From: Acidobacteriota bacterium
GTDB lineage: Bacteria; Acidobacteriota; Holophagae; Holophagales; Holophagaceae
Assembly: GCA_016195985.1 (NCBI GenBank)
Contig: JACPYP010000022.1
Coordinates: 186,001-250,000 of the forward strand
Length of the DNA: 64,000 nt
Direction of reading: 5' to 3'
The notes under the pieces were generated by a model. It had not been told where the DNA came from and did no database searches. It saw only the letters and a program-made list of their open reading frames with translations. Shown one piece after another: positions 1-8,210 of the stretch; the stretch's first letter is position 1, and every line of letters starts with the position of its first letter. A program made the position numbers and the translations under genes.

Positions 1-290
1 ACCACGGCCACCATCCCCACGCCGGCCCAGGCGCCAAGCCAGGGGGCGACCTGCTGGGCGTGCATGAGCATCATGGTGGTGTAGGCGCCCACGCCGAAAT
101 AGGCCGCATGGCCCACGGAGTGCTGCCCCGCGTAACCGCCCAGGATGTTCCAGCTCTGCCCTTGGGAGATGCTCATGAAGAGCAGGATCATCATGTGCAG
201 CGCATAGGGACTGTCCACGAACCTGGGAAGGGCGAAGAGGGCGCCCAGGACCAGGATTCCGGCGACGGGCTTGAGGACGGGATTGGCCAT
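1..290 (-). CDS. livM: Branched-chain amino acid ABC transporter permease LivM (partial, runs off the left edge)
   Basis: The visible N-terminal ~96 residues begin MANPVLKP, followed by a membrane segment and a Gln/Gly-rich stretch (SISQGQSWNILGGYAGQ). This is the usual beginning of LivM-type inner-membrane permeases, which pair with LivH to form the channel of a HAAT-family importer. The ATG at 290 lies 10 bases after the livH stop, so the two are cotranscribed on the minus strand. The rest of the gene, and probably the LivG/LivF ATPases, lie outside the window. The substrate may be branched-chain amino acids, amides, urea or small aromatic acids; the sequence does not decide. Confidence 0.85.
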   Translation of the reverse strand, partial: MANPVLKPVAGILVLGALFALPRFVDSPYALHMMILLFMSISQGQSWNILGGYAGQHSVGHAAYFGVGAYTTMMLMHAQQVAPWLGAWAGVGMVAV

Positions 291-300
291 GGCGCCCACC

Positions 301-1170
301 TCAGGTGCGGGACTTGCCCATCAGGCCTGAAGGCCTGAAGAGAAGCACTAGGAGGAAGAGGACGAAGACCACCACATCCTTCCAGCCGGAGGAGATGTAG
401 ACGGCACTGAGGGATTCGGTGATGCCGATGAGGATGCCGCCCAGGGTGGCCCCCACCACGCTTCCCATTCCGCCCAGCACCGTGATGACGAAGGCTTTCA
501 AGGTGAAGCCGCCGCCCACCTGGGGAAAGATGTAGTAGGTCGGCGAGATCAGCGCCCCGGCCGTGCCGGCCAGGGCGGACCCCAGGCCGAAGGCGAGAAT
601 GGACATGCGCTTCACGTTGATGCCCATGAGCTGGGCGGCTTCGCGGTCCTGAGCCGTGGCCCGGATCGCCTGGCCCGTGTCCGTCTTGAGCAGGAACCAA
701 TAGAGCGCCGCGGTGACCGCCGCCGTGATGGCGAAGGAGATGAGCAGCGGTGTGGACACCGTCACGCCTCCGCCCACCTGGAGCGTGGAGGAGGAGTAGG
801 AGGTGGTGAGGATCTTGTAGTCGGAAGTGAAGATGAGCATCGCGGTGTTGCTCATGACCAGCCCCAGGCCGATGGTCAGCAGGATCTGGTTCTGGGCCAC
901 CGCATGAAGCACCCGGTTGATGAACACTTTCTGGAGGAAGCCCCCGAACAGGAACATCAGCGGGAAGGTGATCAGCACCGATACGAAGGGATCGATGTGC
1001 AGCCAGGTGAAGAGGACGTAGGTGAGGTACATCCCCACCATGAGAATGTCTCCATGGCCGAAGTTGATGATCCGCATGACGCCGAAGATCAGCGTCAATC
1101 CGATGCCGATGAGCGCGTACACCCCGCCGATCAGGATGCCGCTGAGGAAGGATTGCATGAAGACGGCCAT
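301..1170 (-). CDS. livH: Branched-chain amino acid ABC transporter permease LivH
   Basis: A 289-residue, very hydrophobic protein of normal length for LivH. It opens MAVFMQSFLSGILIGGVYAL and carries the family-typical segments LTLIFGVMRIINFGHGD near residue 30 and VLGGMGSVVGATLGG near residue 230. It forms one half of the inner-membrane channel of a LivHM-type importer. It sits between the substrate-binding protein gene (start of that gene 1.2 kb upstream, gap about 105 bases) and livM (gap 10 bases), in the order livK-livH-livM on the minus strand. The family call is firm; the transported substrate is not determined. Confidence 0.9.
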   Translation of the reverse strand: MAVFMQSFLSGILIGGVYALIGIGLTLIFGVMRIINFGHGDILMVGMYLTYVLFTWLHIDPFVSVLITFPLMFLFGGFLQKVFINRVLHAVAQNQILLTIGLGLVMSNTAMLIFTSDYKILTTSYSSSTLQVGGGVTVSTPLLISFAITAAVTAALYWFLLKTDTGQAIRATAQDREAAQLMGINVKRMSILAFGLGSALAGTAGALISPTYYIFPQVGGGFTLKAFVITVLGGMGSVVGATLGGILIGITESLSAVYISSGWKDVVVFVLFLLVLLFRPSGLMGKSRT

Positions 1171-1275
1171 GGGAGCGCGACCTTTGGGGATGAAGCGCCA
1201 GCTCGGCTCAGCCGGCCTGGTGCGCGGGGATCCAAAGGTTCGCGCGCAGCGCGGAACCCCCGGACGGCATCAACC

Positions 1276-2421
1276 TCACTTCCACTTGGGGAAGGGGAAC
1301 ACCGGCTTCTTCGTGGCGAACGGCGCGGGCAGGATCGTTTCATAGTTTCCCGCGATGATCTGCTGCACCAGCATGGTGTGGTTGTTCTGGTTGTTGAATC
1401 CGTCGTAGTCGGCGAATTGCACCTCGCCCATGATGCCGTTCCACTTGCCGCTCTTGAGTCCGTCGCGGGTCTTGGCGCGGTCCCCGCCTGCGTTTCTCGC
1501 GGTCTCCGCCATGATCACCATGGAGGCGTAGGCGCAGGCCGCGTGGTACGTGGGCTCCTTGCCGAACTTGGCTTTGTAGCGGGCGCCGAAATCCTTGGCG
1601 CCGGGCCAGTTCACATCATCGGTCCACTGGGTGCAGGAGATGACGCCCTCGGAGATGGCCTTCTCCCGGGCAAACTCGGTCGTGGTGAACCCGGCTCCTG
1701 CGCCGAGGAAAGCCTGGGGCTGGAGCCCCACCTCCTTGGATTGCCTCATGAGCAGGATGGCATCGGCCACGTAGGACACCATGAAGACCAGGTCCGGATT
1801 CTTCGACTTGATCTGGGCCAGGCTGGAGCGGTAGTCCGCCGATCCCTTGGGATAGGCCACGTCGCCCAGCACCTGGAGGCCCTTCCTGGCCGCATAGTCC
1901 TTGGCCGTCTTCGACGTGGAGGTGCCGAAGTCGGTGTTCTCGTAAACAAACGCGATGCTTTTCGGCTTCCCCAGCGACAGGGCCGCATCGATGAGACTGG
2001 AGGCGTACTTGTCCGCCGGGGCATTCATGCGGAAGACATGCTTGAGCCCCAGCCGGGTGATCTCCTCCTTGGCGGCAGCCGGGATCAGGAGCGGCACCTT
2101 GTACTTCTCCGCCAGCTTGGCCACGGCATTGGAACATGCGGAAGTGTAGGGACCCACCACGCCGGTCACGTTATCCCTGGTGGCCAGCTTCTCCATGGCG
2201 CTCATGGAGATCTGCGGCTTGCCCGTGTCGTCCTCCCATACCAGGTGCAGGTTGAAGCCCTTCTTCTTCAGATCCTCTTCAGCCAGCTTGATGCCGTTGG
2301 TGATGTTCTCTCCGATGGGCGCCTCGGCGCCGCTCATGGTGTTGATGACGCCGATCTTCTGGGCCAGCAGAGAGGGGGACAGAACCGCGGCGACGCCCAA
2401 AGCCAGGAGGTGCTTTCGCAT
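1276..2421 (-). CDS. ABC transporter periplasmic substrate-binding protein, LivK/Peripla_BP_6 family
   Basis: 381 residues with a cleavable signal peptide (MRKHLLALGVAAVLSPSLLAQ) followed by a type I periplasmic-binding fold: KIGVINTMSGAEAPIGENI at the N terminus, then the GVVGPYTSACSNAVAKLAE segment typical of the ligand cleft. Length fits the family. It is the first gene of the livK-livH-livM unit and captures the substrate in the periplasm. Family members bind branched-chain amino acids, amides, urea or aromatic acids, so specificity is left open. A porin gene lies just upstream on the same strand, separated by a strong terminator, and may supply outer-membrane uptake. Confidence 0.88.
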   Translation of the reverse strand: MRKHLLALGVAAVLSPSLLAQKIGVINTMSGAEAPIGENITNGIKLAEEDLKKKGFNLHLVWEDDTGKPQISMSAMEKLATRDNVTGVVGPYTSACSNAVAKLAEKYKVPLLIPAAAKEEITRLGLKHVFRMNAPADKYASSLIDAALSLGKPKSIAFVYENTDFGTSTSKTAKDYAARKGLQVLGDVAYPKGSADYRSSLAQIKSKNPDLVFMVSYVADAILLMRQSKEVGLQPQAFLGAGAGFTTTEFAREKAISEGVISCTQWTDDVNWPGAKDFGARYKAKFGKEPTYHAACAYASMVIMAETARNAGGDRAKTRDGLKSGKWNGIMGEVQFADYDGFNNQNNHTMLVQQIIAGNYETILPAPFATKKPVFPFPKWK

Positions 2422-2483
2422 GGCTGCTCCAGAACAAAAAGGATAGGGATGGATGGTGCCCGGGAGTCTACACCCTTCTCCGC

Positions 2484-2533
2484 AAAAAAAACCACGGGAT
2501 CCGTGGGTTGTGACCCAGGCATCCCGTGGTTTT
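2484..2533 (-). terminator. Rho-independent terminator of the porin gene
   Basis: A perfect 13-bp inverted repeat (2488-2500 with 2521-2533, 20-base loop). On the minus strand it ends in a run of eight T (complement of A at 2484-2491). It begins 33 bases after the porin stop codon and precedes the substrate-binding protein gene, so it should end porin transcription and separate the porin from the liv genes. Confidence 0.85.
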
Positions 2534-2566
2534 AAAGCCGCAAAGAAATCAGCTAATTAGATCAGA

Positions 2567-3835
2567 TCAGAAAGCCACCATCAGGGAGGCGACGACGCTG
2601 CTTCCACCCTGCTCGCCCGTCTGGCCGGCCCGGGGGGCCAGGAAATTCTTGCTGCGCAGGATGTAGTCCAGCTTCACCTTGCCCAGAGTCTGCTTGGTGG
2701 GCACGAAGAGGTAGTTGTAGCCCACGGTGATCTCCGTGTACTTGGGCGTGTAGTCATTGCCCGTGGCCACACCAGGAGCGCTTTCCTTGTAGGGGTTGTA
2801 GGCGGTGTACCACTTGTCGCCGGAGTTGTAGTTCAGCATGTCATAGCGGGCCAGCAGCCAGTGGGCGCCCATCTTGTAGACACCGGTGACGGCGTAGCCC
2901 AGGTACTTCTGGTCCAGGTGTTCGCGGCTCCAGGTGTTCAGGGAGGCGAAACGGCGGCCCAGCAGGCCCGTGGCGAACTCAGCATCGAAGTGCCAGTCGG
3001 TGTTGTCGAAGGCATAGTAGACGCCCTGAAGGGTGGTCTTGTCCGCGTTGTCCTTCACCTGCTGGGCGGTGGGGGCATTCACCGTCCAGGCCGCGTTCAC
3101 GACAGCGGGCGAGAAGGTCGAGGTCTTCAGGGCGGACACGCCCTCACGGTAGTAGGCGCCGAACTTGTGCTGGGGGCCAAAGCCGCCCTCGAAACGGAAA
3201 GTCCAATCCTTCTGGGCGTTGCTGTCGTTGTTCTTGCCGCCACTGCCGTCTTCGGTGGTGCCGTTGGAGACCGCGAGGTTCACCTTGCCCTGGAAGCCCT
3301 GGGGATCGCCGTAGCCGTAGGAGAGCCACACACCGCGGTCGCGCTTGTCCCCGAACTGGCGGTTCAGCTGGTTGCGGTCAAAGAAAAGGATCTCGCGGGC
3401 GGACACGATGGTCGCCTCGTAGGTGGTCGGCATCTTGAACTGACCGGCCTTGATCGTGAAGCCCTTGGCGGGCACCCAGGTGATCACGGCATCCTGCAGC
3501 ACGTTATTGGGCACGGTGGTGGTGTTGCTGTTGTTGGGGTCGAACATGACGTTCCAGCTCACGTCATCCGTGACCTTGCCGCTCATGTAGACTTCCGCGC
3601 GCTTGATGGCGAAGGTGTTCTCGGTGAAACGGGAGCTGCTCATTCCGTCGTAGTACTTGCCAAGCCCTGGCGCGGTTGCGACGGAGGGCAGGCTGTTGTT
3701 GCGCAGGTTGTTGTCGACCATCTGCGTATACCAGAACTCCACCAGCGCGCCGTCGAACTTGACCGAGGGGGCCTGGGCCTGGGCGAACCCGGCAGTAAGC
3801 AGCGCGGCAATACCGGCGATGCGGTTGATCTTCAT
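2567..3835 (-). CDS. Outer-membrane porin, phosphate-selective porin O/P-like
   Basis: 422 residues with signal peptide (MKINRIAGIAALLTAGFAQA) and an OprO/OprP-type layout: an N-terminal strand region with FTIKAGQFKMP near residue 130, then NQLNRQFGDKRDRGVWLSY near 165, and alternating aromatic/polar strands ending in a C-terminal Phe (SLMVAF), the usual signal for barrel assembly. It is a 16-to-18-strand channel candidate in the outer membrane. The family includes anion porins but many members are general or solute-linked. Its position beside the liv importer suggests coordinated uptake, although its own terminator means it is a separate transcript. Confidence 0.8.
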   Translation of the reverse strand: MKINRIAGIAALLTAGFAQAQAPSVKFDGALVEFWYTQMVDNNLRNNSLPSVATAPGLGKYYDGMSSSRFTENTFAIKRAEVYMSGKVTDDVSWNVMFDPNNSNTTTVPNNVLQDAVITWVPAKGFTIKAGQFKMPTTYEATIVSAREILFFDRNQLNRQFGDKRDRGVWLSYGYGDPQGFQGKVNLAVSNGTTEDGSGGKNNDSNAQKDWTFRFEGGFGPQHKFGAYYREGVSALKTSTFSPAVVNAAWTVNAPTAQQVKDNADKTTLQGVYYAFDNTDWHFDAEFATGLLGRRFASLNTWSREHLDQKYLGYAVTGVYKMGAHWLLARYDMLNYNSGDKWYTAYNPYKESAPGVATGNDYTPKYTEITVGYNYLFVPTKQTLGKVKLDYILRSKNFLAPRAGQTGEQGGSSVVASLMVAF

Positions 3836-4319
3836 GGGAGGACTCCATATGAGTGGGGGGGTTAAGGGGCTGGATGAAAGGGTTATCCACCAGGGGACCT
3901 GAAAAAGCGGGGCTCCGGTCGCTTGGGGATGTAGCAGACGAATTCAAGCTAAACGGGCGTCCAGCCTGAGTCCATCAAAAATCGGTAAAAGGTATGGGCA
4001 AGTGTGTGGCAGAACACTTGGAGATGCACTCTTTTATGTGATTTTTTGGAAACAAAGACGTTATCAAAAGATGCCCAGTCCGGACATCTCTCGAAGCCCC
4101 CACCCCACATCCCCCCGTCGCATATGAACCCGGCTGGCTGAAAACCAGCTTATGGGCTTTAGATATATTGACGTATCCCGGTAATACATAATTTACAGGC
4201 AGTATTCCTGCCGATTGACCATGTGACAAGCTCTGACGGGGCTCCGCGTGGGTGGGCGCCGGTCCAGCAGTGAGATCCCCGGCCCGGTTCCGCCTGCCGC
4301 CGGCACCGGCGGCAGACAC
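3836..4319. other. Intergenic region between the porin and HU genes
   Basis: 484 bases without a convincing gene. It is less GC-rich than its surroundings and contains an A/T-rich stretch at 4160-4196. It must hold the porin promoter (minus strand). It also contains a 7-bp inverted repeat at 3999-4020 (listed separately) and a small hairpin around 4198-4212. A 114-codon minus-strand frame across it has no family resemblance, no good ribosome site and poor codon bias, so it is not called. Confidence 0.6.
3999..4020. promoter_or_regulatory. Candidate operator palindrome upstream of the porin gene
   Basis: Perfect inverted repeat CAAGTGT (3999-4005) and ACACTTG (4014-4020) with an 8-base spacer, 164 bases upstream of the porin start. 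The symmetry and spacing suit a dimeric repressor or activator site, but no matching regulator is adjacent. Possibly chance. Confidence 0.3.
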
Positions 4320-4342
4320 AAAAAAAGGGGCCGGAAGGCCCC
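4320..4342 (-). terminator. Rho-independent terminator of the HU gene
   Basis: GGGGCC/GGCCCC stem (4327-4332 with 4337-4342) with a 4-base loop. Read on the minus strand it is followed by seven T (complement of A at 4320-4326). It lies 20 bases downstream of the HU stop codon. Confidence 0.88.
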
Positions 4343-4362
4343 TGTTCTGCGGTGCGAAGTGT

Positions 4363-4689
4363 TTACTTCTTCTTGGCGGCCTTGGCGGGCTTGGTGGCCT
4401 TCGCCTTGGGCTTGGCGGCCTTGGCGGCCTTCGAGGCCTTGAAGCTCATGGACTTCGAGGCGGCGATCTTGATGGGCTCGCCCGTCTGGGGGTTGCGGCC
4501 CGTGCGAGCCTTGCGGCTCTTCTGGCTGAAGGTGCCAAAGCCGACGAGAGCGACCTTTCCACCCTTGTTCACGTGGGTGGCGATGGTCTCGAGGACACAG
4601 TTGATCGCCGTGGCAGCAGCCGTTTTGGTGATGTCGGCGGCCTTGGCGACCACATCGACGATTTCAGCCTTGGAGAGGTTTTCGGCCAA
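4363..4689 (-). CDS. HU-family DNA-binding protein with lysine/alanine-rich C-terminal tail
   Basis: The 108-residue reading begins at TTG 4689 (AENLSKAEIVDVVAKAADIT), six bases after an AGGAGG ribosome site at 4696-4701. Frames starting further upstream have no such site and add residues not seen in HU proteins. Residues 1-90 form the HU/IHF fold, with GGKVALVGFGTFSQKSRKAR and the NPQTGEPIKIAASKS beta-arm region containing the intercalating proline. The last ~18 residues are a Lys/Ala/Pro tail (AKPKAKATKPAKAAKKK), resembling the histone-H1-like tails of some HU variants and expected to bind DNA non-specifically. Single gene with its own terminator. Confidence 0.9.
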   Translation of the reverse strand: MAENLSKAEIVDVVAKAADITKTAAATAINCVLETIATHVNKGGKVALVGFGTFSQKSRKARTGRNPQTGEPIKIAASKSMSFKASKAAKAAKPKAKATKPAKAAKKK

Positions 4690-5010
4690 GAGAGGCCTCC
4701 TGTGTGAAAGCGCCATCGGGCGCGGGTTGTTGATGGGTGCGGCGCGAACGCCTTGCCGCTTGGATATTGCCTCAAATTTGGATGAGATCAAGCATTCAGA
4801 ATGCAAATCGTTTGGCCGGGGATGCAGGAATCCCGCAGCTAAGCCGCCGCCAGAGCCGGTTCGATGCGGTCAAAACGCCCATTCTACGGGCCTTTTGGCC
4901 ATTCCGGCCCCCGGGCCGGCAAGGCTCCGGCGGCGCCCCGCCTCATTCGGGCCGGAATGCATGCCGGGGCCCCGGGGTGCCGATCTGGGGGTATCGACAA
5001 GGAGCCCGAC
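4690..5010. other. Divergent intergenic region (HU promoter side and plus-strand barrel gene)
   Basis: 321 bases. It carries the HU ribosome site (4696-4701), a short GCATTC-A-GAATGC palindrome at 4792-4804, and a weak minus-strand -35/-10 candidate around 4765-4792. A GC-rich inverted repeat at 4905-4920 is nested in a longer one (4902-4910 with 4950-4958). It has no T run, so a terminator role is doubtful. No gene is seen. Confidence 0.45.
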
Positions 5011-5790
5011 ATGAACCGGACCACCCTGGTGCTCGGCCTCGTCACCTGCGCGCCCCTGCTGTCCGGGGATCTGGACCGCACCTTCCAGTTCGACCTGCAT
5101 CGCGTGGGGCCCACCTTCGAGGGCCACTTCAACGGCGTGCAGAACGGAAAGCCTTTGAGGGTGGACCTCCAGAACGATTTCGGGCTCCAGAAGGATTCCA
5201 CCAAGCTCGGTCTCAGCCTGGAGTACCAGGGACCCCGCTTCGCCGTGGAATTCTCCGGCGAGGAGCAGGACTACCGCGGCCACAACTTCATCCAGAAGGA
5301 CGTGCAGCTCAACGGCTCCACCTTCCATGCAGGGGCCCTGGTCGATTCAGACGTCAAGCTGCGGAACTACACCTTCAACTGGACCATCCGCGCGTTCGCG
5401 CGGCCCCAGTTCTGGATCGGCATCGACCTTGGGGCGCGCGTGTGGGACCTCAGGATGACCGCCTCCGCCTATGAACCGCTGACCACGGCCTACGTCCCTC
5501 CCGTCACCGAGAAAGTGCCCCTGCCCATTCCGCAGATCGGCCTCTCCACAGGCTTCAATGCCTTCGACAAACGGATCGTCGCCAAGGGCTACTACCACCT
5601 GCTCAGCGCGAAGGGCGCCACTTACCATCACGCGGGAGCGGACCTGCGCTACTTCCCCGTGCGGTGGCTGGGCGTGCGCGTGTTCACGGACACGGAAAAG
5701 CTGGATGTGCCCAACGGTTCGGTCAAGGACGACCTCGAGATCCGGCTGGACCGGCAGGGCACCGGCTTCGGCGTCGTGCTGCGCTTCTAG
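5011..5790 (+). CDS. Predicted exported beta-barrel protein, function unknown
   Basis: 259 residues from ATG 5011, with AAGGAG at 4999-5004. Upstream in-frame codons lack a signal-like start. The N terminus (MNRTTLVLGLVTCAPLLSG) resembles a signal peptide. The rest alternates polar and aromatic residues in strand-like stretches (YTFNWTIRAFARPQFWIGI, KGYYHLLSAKGATYHH) and ends in VVLRF, with a terminal Phe typical of outer-membrane barrels. I do not recognise a named family. It stands alone between the HU gene and a convergent lipoprotein gene. Confidence 0.7.
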   Translation: MNRTTLVLGLVTCAPLLSGDLDRTFQFDLHRVGPTFEGHFNGVQNGKPLRVDLQNDFGLQKDSTKLGLSLEYQGPRFAVEFSGEEQDYRGHNFIQKDVQLNGSTFHAGALVDSDVKLRNYTFNWTIRAFARPQFWIGIDLGARVWDLRMTASAYEPLTTAYVPPVTEKVPLPIPQIGLSTGFNAFDKRIVAKGYYHLLSAKGATYHHAGADLRYFPVRWLGVRVFTDTEKLDVPNGSVKDDLEIRLDRQGTGFGVVLRF

Positions 5791-5818
5791 CTCGAAGGAA
5801 CACCTGGGCGGAGAGACC

Positions 5819-6619
5819 TCACTGCCCCAACACCAGCCGGTAGCCGTTGATGGTGAGCACGCCACACCCCAACGAGACGCCCGGATCGGTGATGGAGGCA
5901 TTGAAGCGCACCTCGGCGGCGGCCGGTGGAAGGGACAAGCTCAACACACCTGAGCTGGGATAGGCACAACCGGGCGACCAGACGAGCGGCGCCGTCTGCG
6001 GAATGGCCACCGTCACGGTATCGCCCGCGGGCTGGGTCTGGTGGAAGGCGTAGGTGCCCCAGAACTTCACGGCGTTGGCATTGGACCAATCCGCCTGCAG
6101 GCTGGTGGTGTAGGCCCAGGTCTTGTTCTTGGAGGCATCCGCCGTGACCTGGCGGGAGACTGTGAAGGGCTGGCCCTCAGGCATCGTGAGCGAAGCCGTC
6201 TTTGCCGAGGTGTTGACCGTGATGATCTTGGTGCCGGCGTAATGCCAGGCGCCGATGGCGTCCGTCACGACCACATCGAAGAGGGCGTTGTTCACCACGG
6301 TCCCGGTTCCGGAGGCCGTGACCGTGACCGTGCCGGTCATGATGCCGCCATTGGCCGACAAGCACCCAGTGAAGGTGTAGCGGAAGCTGCTTGGACTGAG
6401 GGTGCTCACCGTGACACAGCCGCCGCTGGAGGAGCCCGCGGCGATGCTGTCGGGGCGGAGGCTTTCCAGGTCCGTGAAGACCGTGGTGGCCACTCCCGCA
6501 GGGGAGGCCTTCAGCGAGGCCGCATCAGTGTTCTGCACCTGGACCTCGGTGGTGGTGCTGGAGGTGCAGGCAGCCAGGCCCAGCACCGCCGCCGCGGCCG
6601 CACAGGTTCGGATGGACAT
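5819..6619 (-). CDS. Predicted lipoprotein, function unknown
   Basis: 266 residues. Signal peptide with lipobox LAAC (cysteine 18), then a Thr/Ser-rich stretch (TSSTTTEVQVQNT) likely acting as a linker. The remainder is rich in Thr, Val and Gly and reads as beta-structure; two cysteines (near SSGGCVTV and FTGCLSANG) may form a disulfide, with others near CAYPSS and LGCGVL. No known domain recognised. A ribosome site AAGGAGG lies upstream of ATG 6619. It is convergent with the barrel gene at 5011. Confidence 0.7.
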   Translation of the reverse strand: MSIRTCAAAAAVLGLAACTSSTTTEVQVQNTDAASLKASPAGVATTVFTDLESLRPDSIAAGSSSGGCVTVSTLSPSSFRYTFTGCLSANGGIMTGTVTVTASGTGTVVNNALFDVVVTDAIGAWHYAGTKIITVNTSAKTASLTMPEGQPFTVSRQVTADASKNKTWAYTTSLQADWSNANAVKFWGTYAFHQTQPAGDTVTVAIPQTAPLVWSPGCAYPSSGVLSLSLPPAAAEVRFNASITDPGVSLGCGVLTINGYRLVLGQ

Positions 6620-6884
6620 GGGACCTCCTTACGGCCAGACCCCTCTATCGGCTTGGGAAGCCAGGTGGGTGAGATTCAATCCAACTGAGCGACATTGGGT
6701 GGAGACCCATGCCCGGCGTGGTCTGGCGGTCCCAACGGCATCAGGGGGGCTCTTGAAATCAACGTTGTCCTGATCCCGTTCCAGCTGAGGGTCAGCAGCC
6801 TCTCTCCGAGACCCATGCCCGGTGGCCCCCAAAGGCTGGCCTGGTTCACCCAGACTCCTGCCTCTTGCAGGGTTGCATTTCATC
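6620..6884. other. Intergenic sequence upstream of the sigma-54 control region
   Basis: 265 bases between the divergent lipoprotein gene and the upstream block of the reductive-dehalogenase-family operon. I see no gene. It ends in an imperfect TTGCA/TGCAA repeat (6865-6890), where enhancer sites of sigma-54 promoters commonly lie. I looked for a cobalamin riboswitch here because the operon encodes likely cobalamin proteins, and found none. Confidence 0.4.
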
Positions 6885-6936
6885 TTGCAATGCCCATCAA
6901 TAATCACCTTTGACTCGTATTTTTTAAAATTAATTA
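6885..6936 (+). promoter_or_regulatory. Upstream block shared with the 17041-17091 region; candidate enhancer site
   Basis: This stretch begins TTGCAATGCC and continues with AATAATCACCT, TCG and an A/T-rich ATTTT/TAAA part. The same order of elements (TTGAAATGCC, AAAATCGCCT, TCG, ATTTT, TAAA) occurs at 17041-17091. The distance from the first T to the -24 TGG is 89 bases here and 90 there. Shared sequence at fixed distance from two -24/-12 promoters fits binding sites for one sigma-54 activator, most simply the product of the gene at 15309. The A/T-rich part could also favour IHF or HU bending. Confidence 0.6.
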
Positions 6937-6973
6937 TATATATATTTATATACACATTTTCATTCAACATTCC

Positions 6974-6990
6974 TGGCCCTCGATTTGCAT
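6974..6990 (+). promoter_or_regulatory. Sigma-54 (-24/-12) promoter of the reductive-dehalogenase-family operon
   Basis: The sequence TGGCCCTCGATTTGCAT matches the sigma-54 consensus TGGCAC-N5-TTGCA at all but one of the strongly conserved positions. The invariant GG (6975-6976) and GC (6987-6988) are exactly 10 bases apart. Transcription would begin near 7000 and leave a leader of about 66 bases before the start codon at 7066. A sigma-54 activator is encoded directly after the operon. Confidence 0.75.
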
Positions 6991-7065
6991 TGTTCGAAGC
7001 GATGCCGGCGCCTCGTTTGTTCCGACGTAACGGATTTTGGTGCATCGGATCGGGGAGGTCTCCGC

Positions 7066-7536
7066 ATGTCATCCAGTCCATCGCGCTTGCTCCAGTGGGG
7101 ATTCCTGGCCACAGTCCTCGGGGTTTCCACCTTGGTGGGAGCCATGGCCTTTTCCAAGCCCACCCTCAAATCCACTCACAACTGGAAGCGTGACGGCGGC
7201 GTAAGCCGGGCTCCGGCACCCACCGAGGCTGAGATCCAAAGCGCCCTGAGGTCAGTGAAGGACGCGGAACTCAATCTGAACATCGTGGACCTTGGGCTGA
7301 TCTACGAAGCCAGGCAGTCCAAGCCCGGGCACGTCGACATCCTCATGACCCTCACCACCCCCAGTTGTCCTTTCGGAAACGCCATCGTTCAGGATGTACG
7401 CAAGGCCCTCTTCGCACTGCCTGGGCTCAACACGGCGGACCTGCGGGTGACCTTCGAGCCAGCCTGGAGTTGGGACCGGGTCCCCGAAGAAGTCCGGAAA
7501 AGCATGATCCAGGGCGCCACGGCGCATGCGCACTGA
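7066..7536 (+). CDS. Membrane-anchored DUF59 (MIP18-like) protein
   Basis: 156 residues from ATG 7066, with GGAGG at 7054-7058. Residues 12-30 form a single N-terminal membrane segment or uncleaved signal (GFLATVLGVSTLVGAMAF). The remainder is a DUF59/MIP18 domain: LRSVKDAELNLNIVDLGLIY and the hallmark LTTPSCPFGNAIVQDVRKAL with its conserved Cys. Cytosolic relatives (SufT, PaaD, MIP18) help assemble Fe-S centres. A membrane-tethered version at the head of an operon encoding many Fe-S proteins suggests a dedicated maturation role, which is inference. The gene downstream starts 7 bases after the stop. Confidence 0.78.
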   Translation: MSSSPSRLLQWGFLATVLGVSTLVGAMAFSKPTLKSTHNWKRDGGVSRAPAPTEAEIQSALRSVKDAELNLNIVDLGLIYEARQSKPGHVDILMTLTTPSCPFGNAIVQDVRKALFALPGLNTADLRVTFEPAWSWDRVPEEVRKSMIQGATAHAH

Positions 7537-7543
7537 GGATCCA

Positions 7544-8182
7544 ATGCTGCCCATCACTCCCCTGCTCAACGGCTTCCTTTTGGGCCTCTCCACTGGCCCC
7601 GTGTGCATGATCAGCTGCGTGCCATTGATTCTCCCTTTCACCCTTGGGCGAGGTGGCGGCAGCCTTTGGCCCTTTGTGGGGAAATTCCTCGGAGGGCGCC
7701 TCGTCGCTTACAGCCTGGTTGGCATCCTGGCTGGCCTGCTGGGATCAGCCCTGCCACCGTCCTTTCGCCGGGTGGGCATCGTGCTATGGATCCTCTTGTC
7801 CCTGCTGCTGGTAATGCACGGCACAGGTTGGGGCTTCAAGCATCTTGGGTTCTGCCGGGCGGGCTACCGGTTCATGAACCATCGCCACTTCCCCGCCATC
7901 CTTGGCTTCATGGCGGGCATCAGCGTCTGCCCTCCCTTCCTCCTGGCTGTGGCCTACGCCATGGAGCGCGGTACCCAGGTGGCGGGCGGTCTCGCATTCT
8001 TCCTCGCCTTCTTTGCCGCCACCACCCTCTACGTGCTGCCCCTGGGCTTCCTGGGCCACTTGCCGCGAAGCCGCTGGCTGGGCCACATCGGCAAGGTGGC
8101 GGCCGTGGGCGCGGGGCTTTTCATGCTTTACCAGGGCCTCGCGGCTCTGCGGATTTCCTCCATCCAAACCTCCCTGCCCTGA
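7544..8182 (+). CDS. TauE/SafE- or DsbD-like polytopic membrane protein
   Basis: About 212 residues from ATG 7544 (MLPITPLLNGFLLGLSTGPV); an alternative ATG at 7526 overlaps the preceding gene by 11 bases. Six or so membrane segments are visible. It carries the paired-cysteine pattern of the DsbD/CcdA-like and urease-accessory H-type family: GPVCMISCVPLILPF near the N terminus and GISVCPPFLLAVAYAMERG in the middle. Relatives move reducing equivalents or metal/sulfur species across the inner membrane. In this operon it could maintain thiols or supply a metal to periplasmic Fe-S proteins; this is not shown. Confidence 0.75.
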   Translation: MLPITPLLNGFLLGLSTGPVCMISCVPLILPFTLGRGGGSLWPFVGKFLGGRLVAYSLVGILAGLLGSALPPSFRRVGIVLWILLSLLLVMHGTGWGFKHLGFCRAGYRFMNHRHFPAILGFMAGISVCPPFLLAVAYAMERGTQVAGGLAFFLAFFAATTLYVLPLGFLGHLPRSRWLGHIGKVAAVGAGLFMLYQGLAALRISSIQTSLP

Positions 8183-8210
8183 GGCGGGGACATCTAAGGA
8201 GTCACGCCAC

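Noticed and set aside
904-2535. Long plus-strand frame opposite livH and livK
   Set aside because: It lies antisense to two clearly recognised genes, is rich in His/Asp/Glu/Gly as GC-rich shadow frames are, and has no family resemblance.
3975-4319. 114-codon minus-strand frame before the porin
   Set aside because: No ribosome site, no conserved motif, and it crosses A/T-rich control sequence.
6620-7065. Cobalamin riboswitch before the RdhA-like operon
   Set aside because: Looked for because the enzymes should need corrinoid; no B12-box-like sequence or fitting helices were seen. The region is instead explained by the -24/-12 promoter and upstream block.
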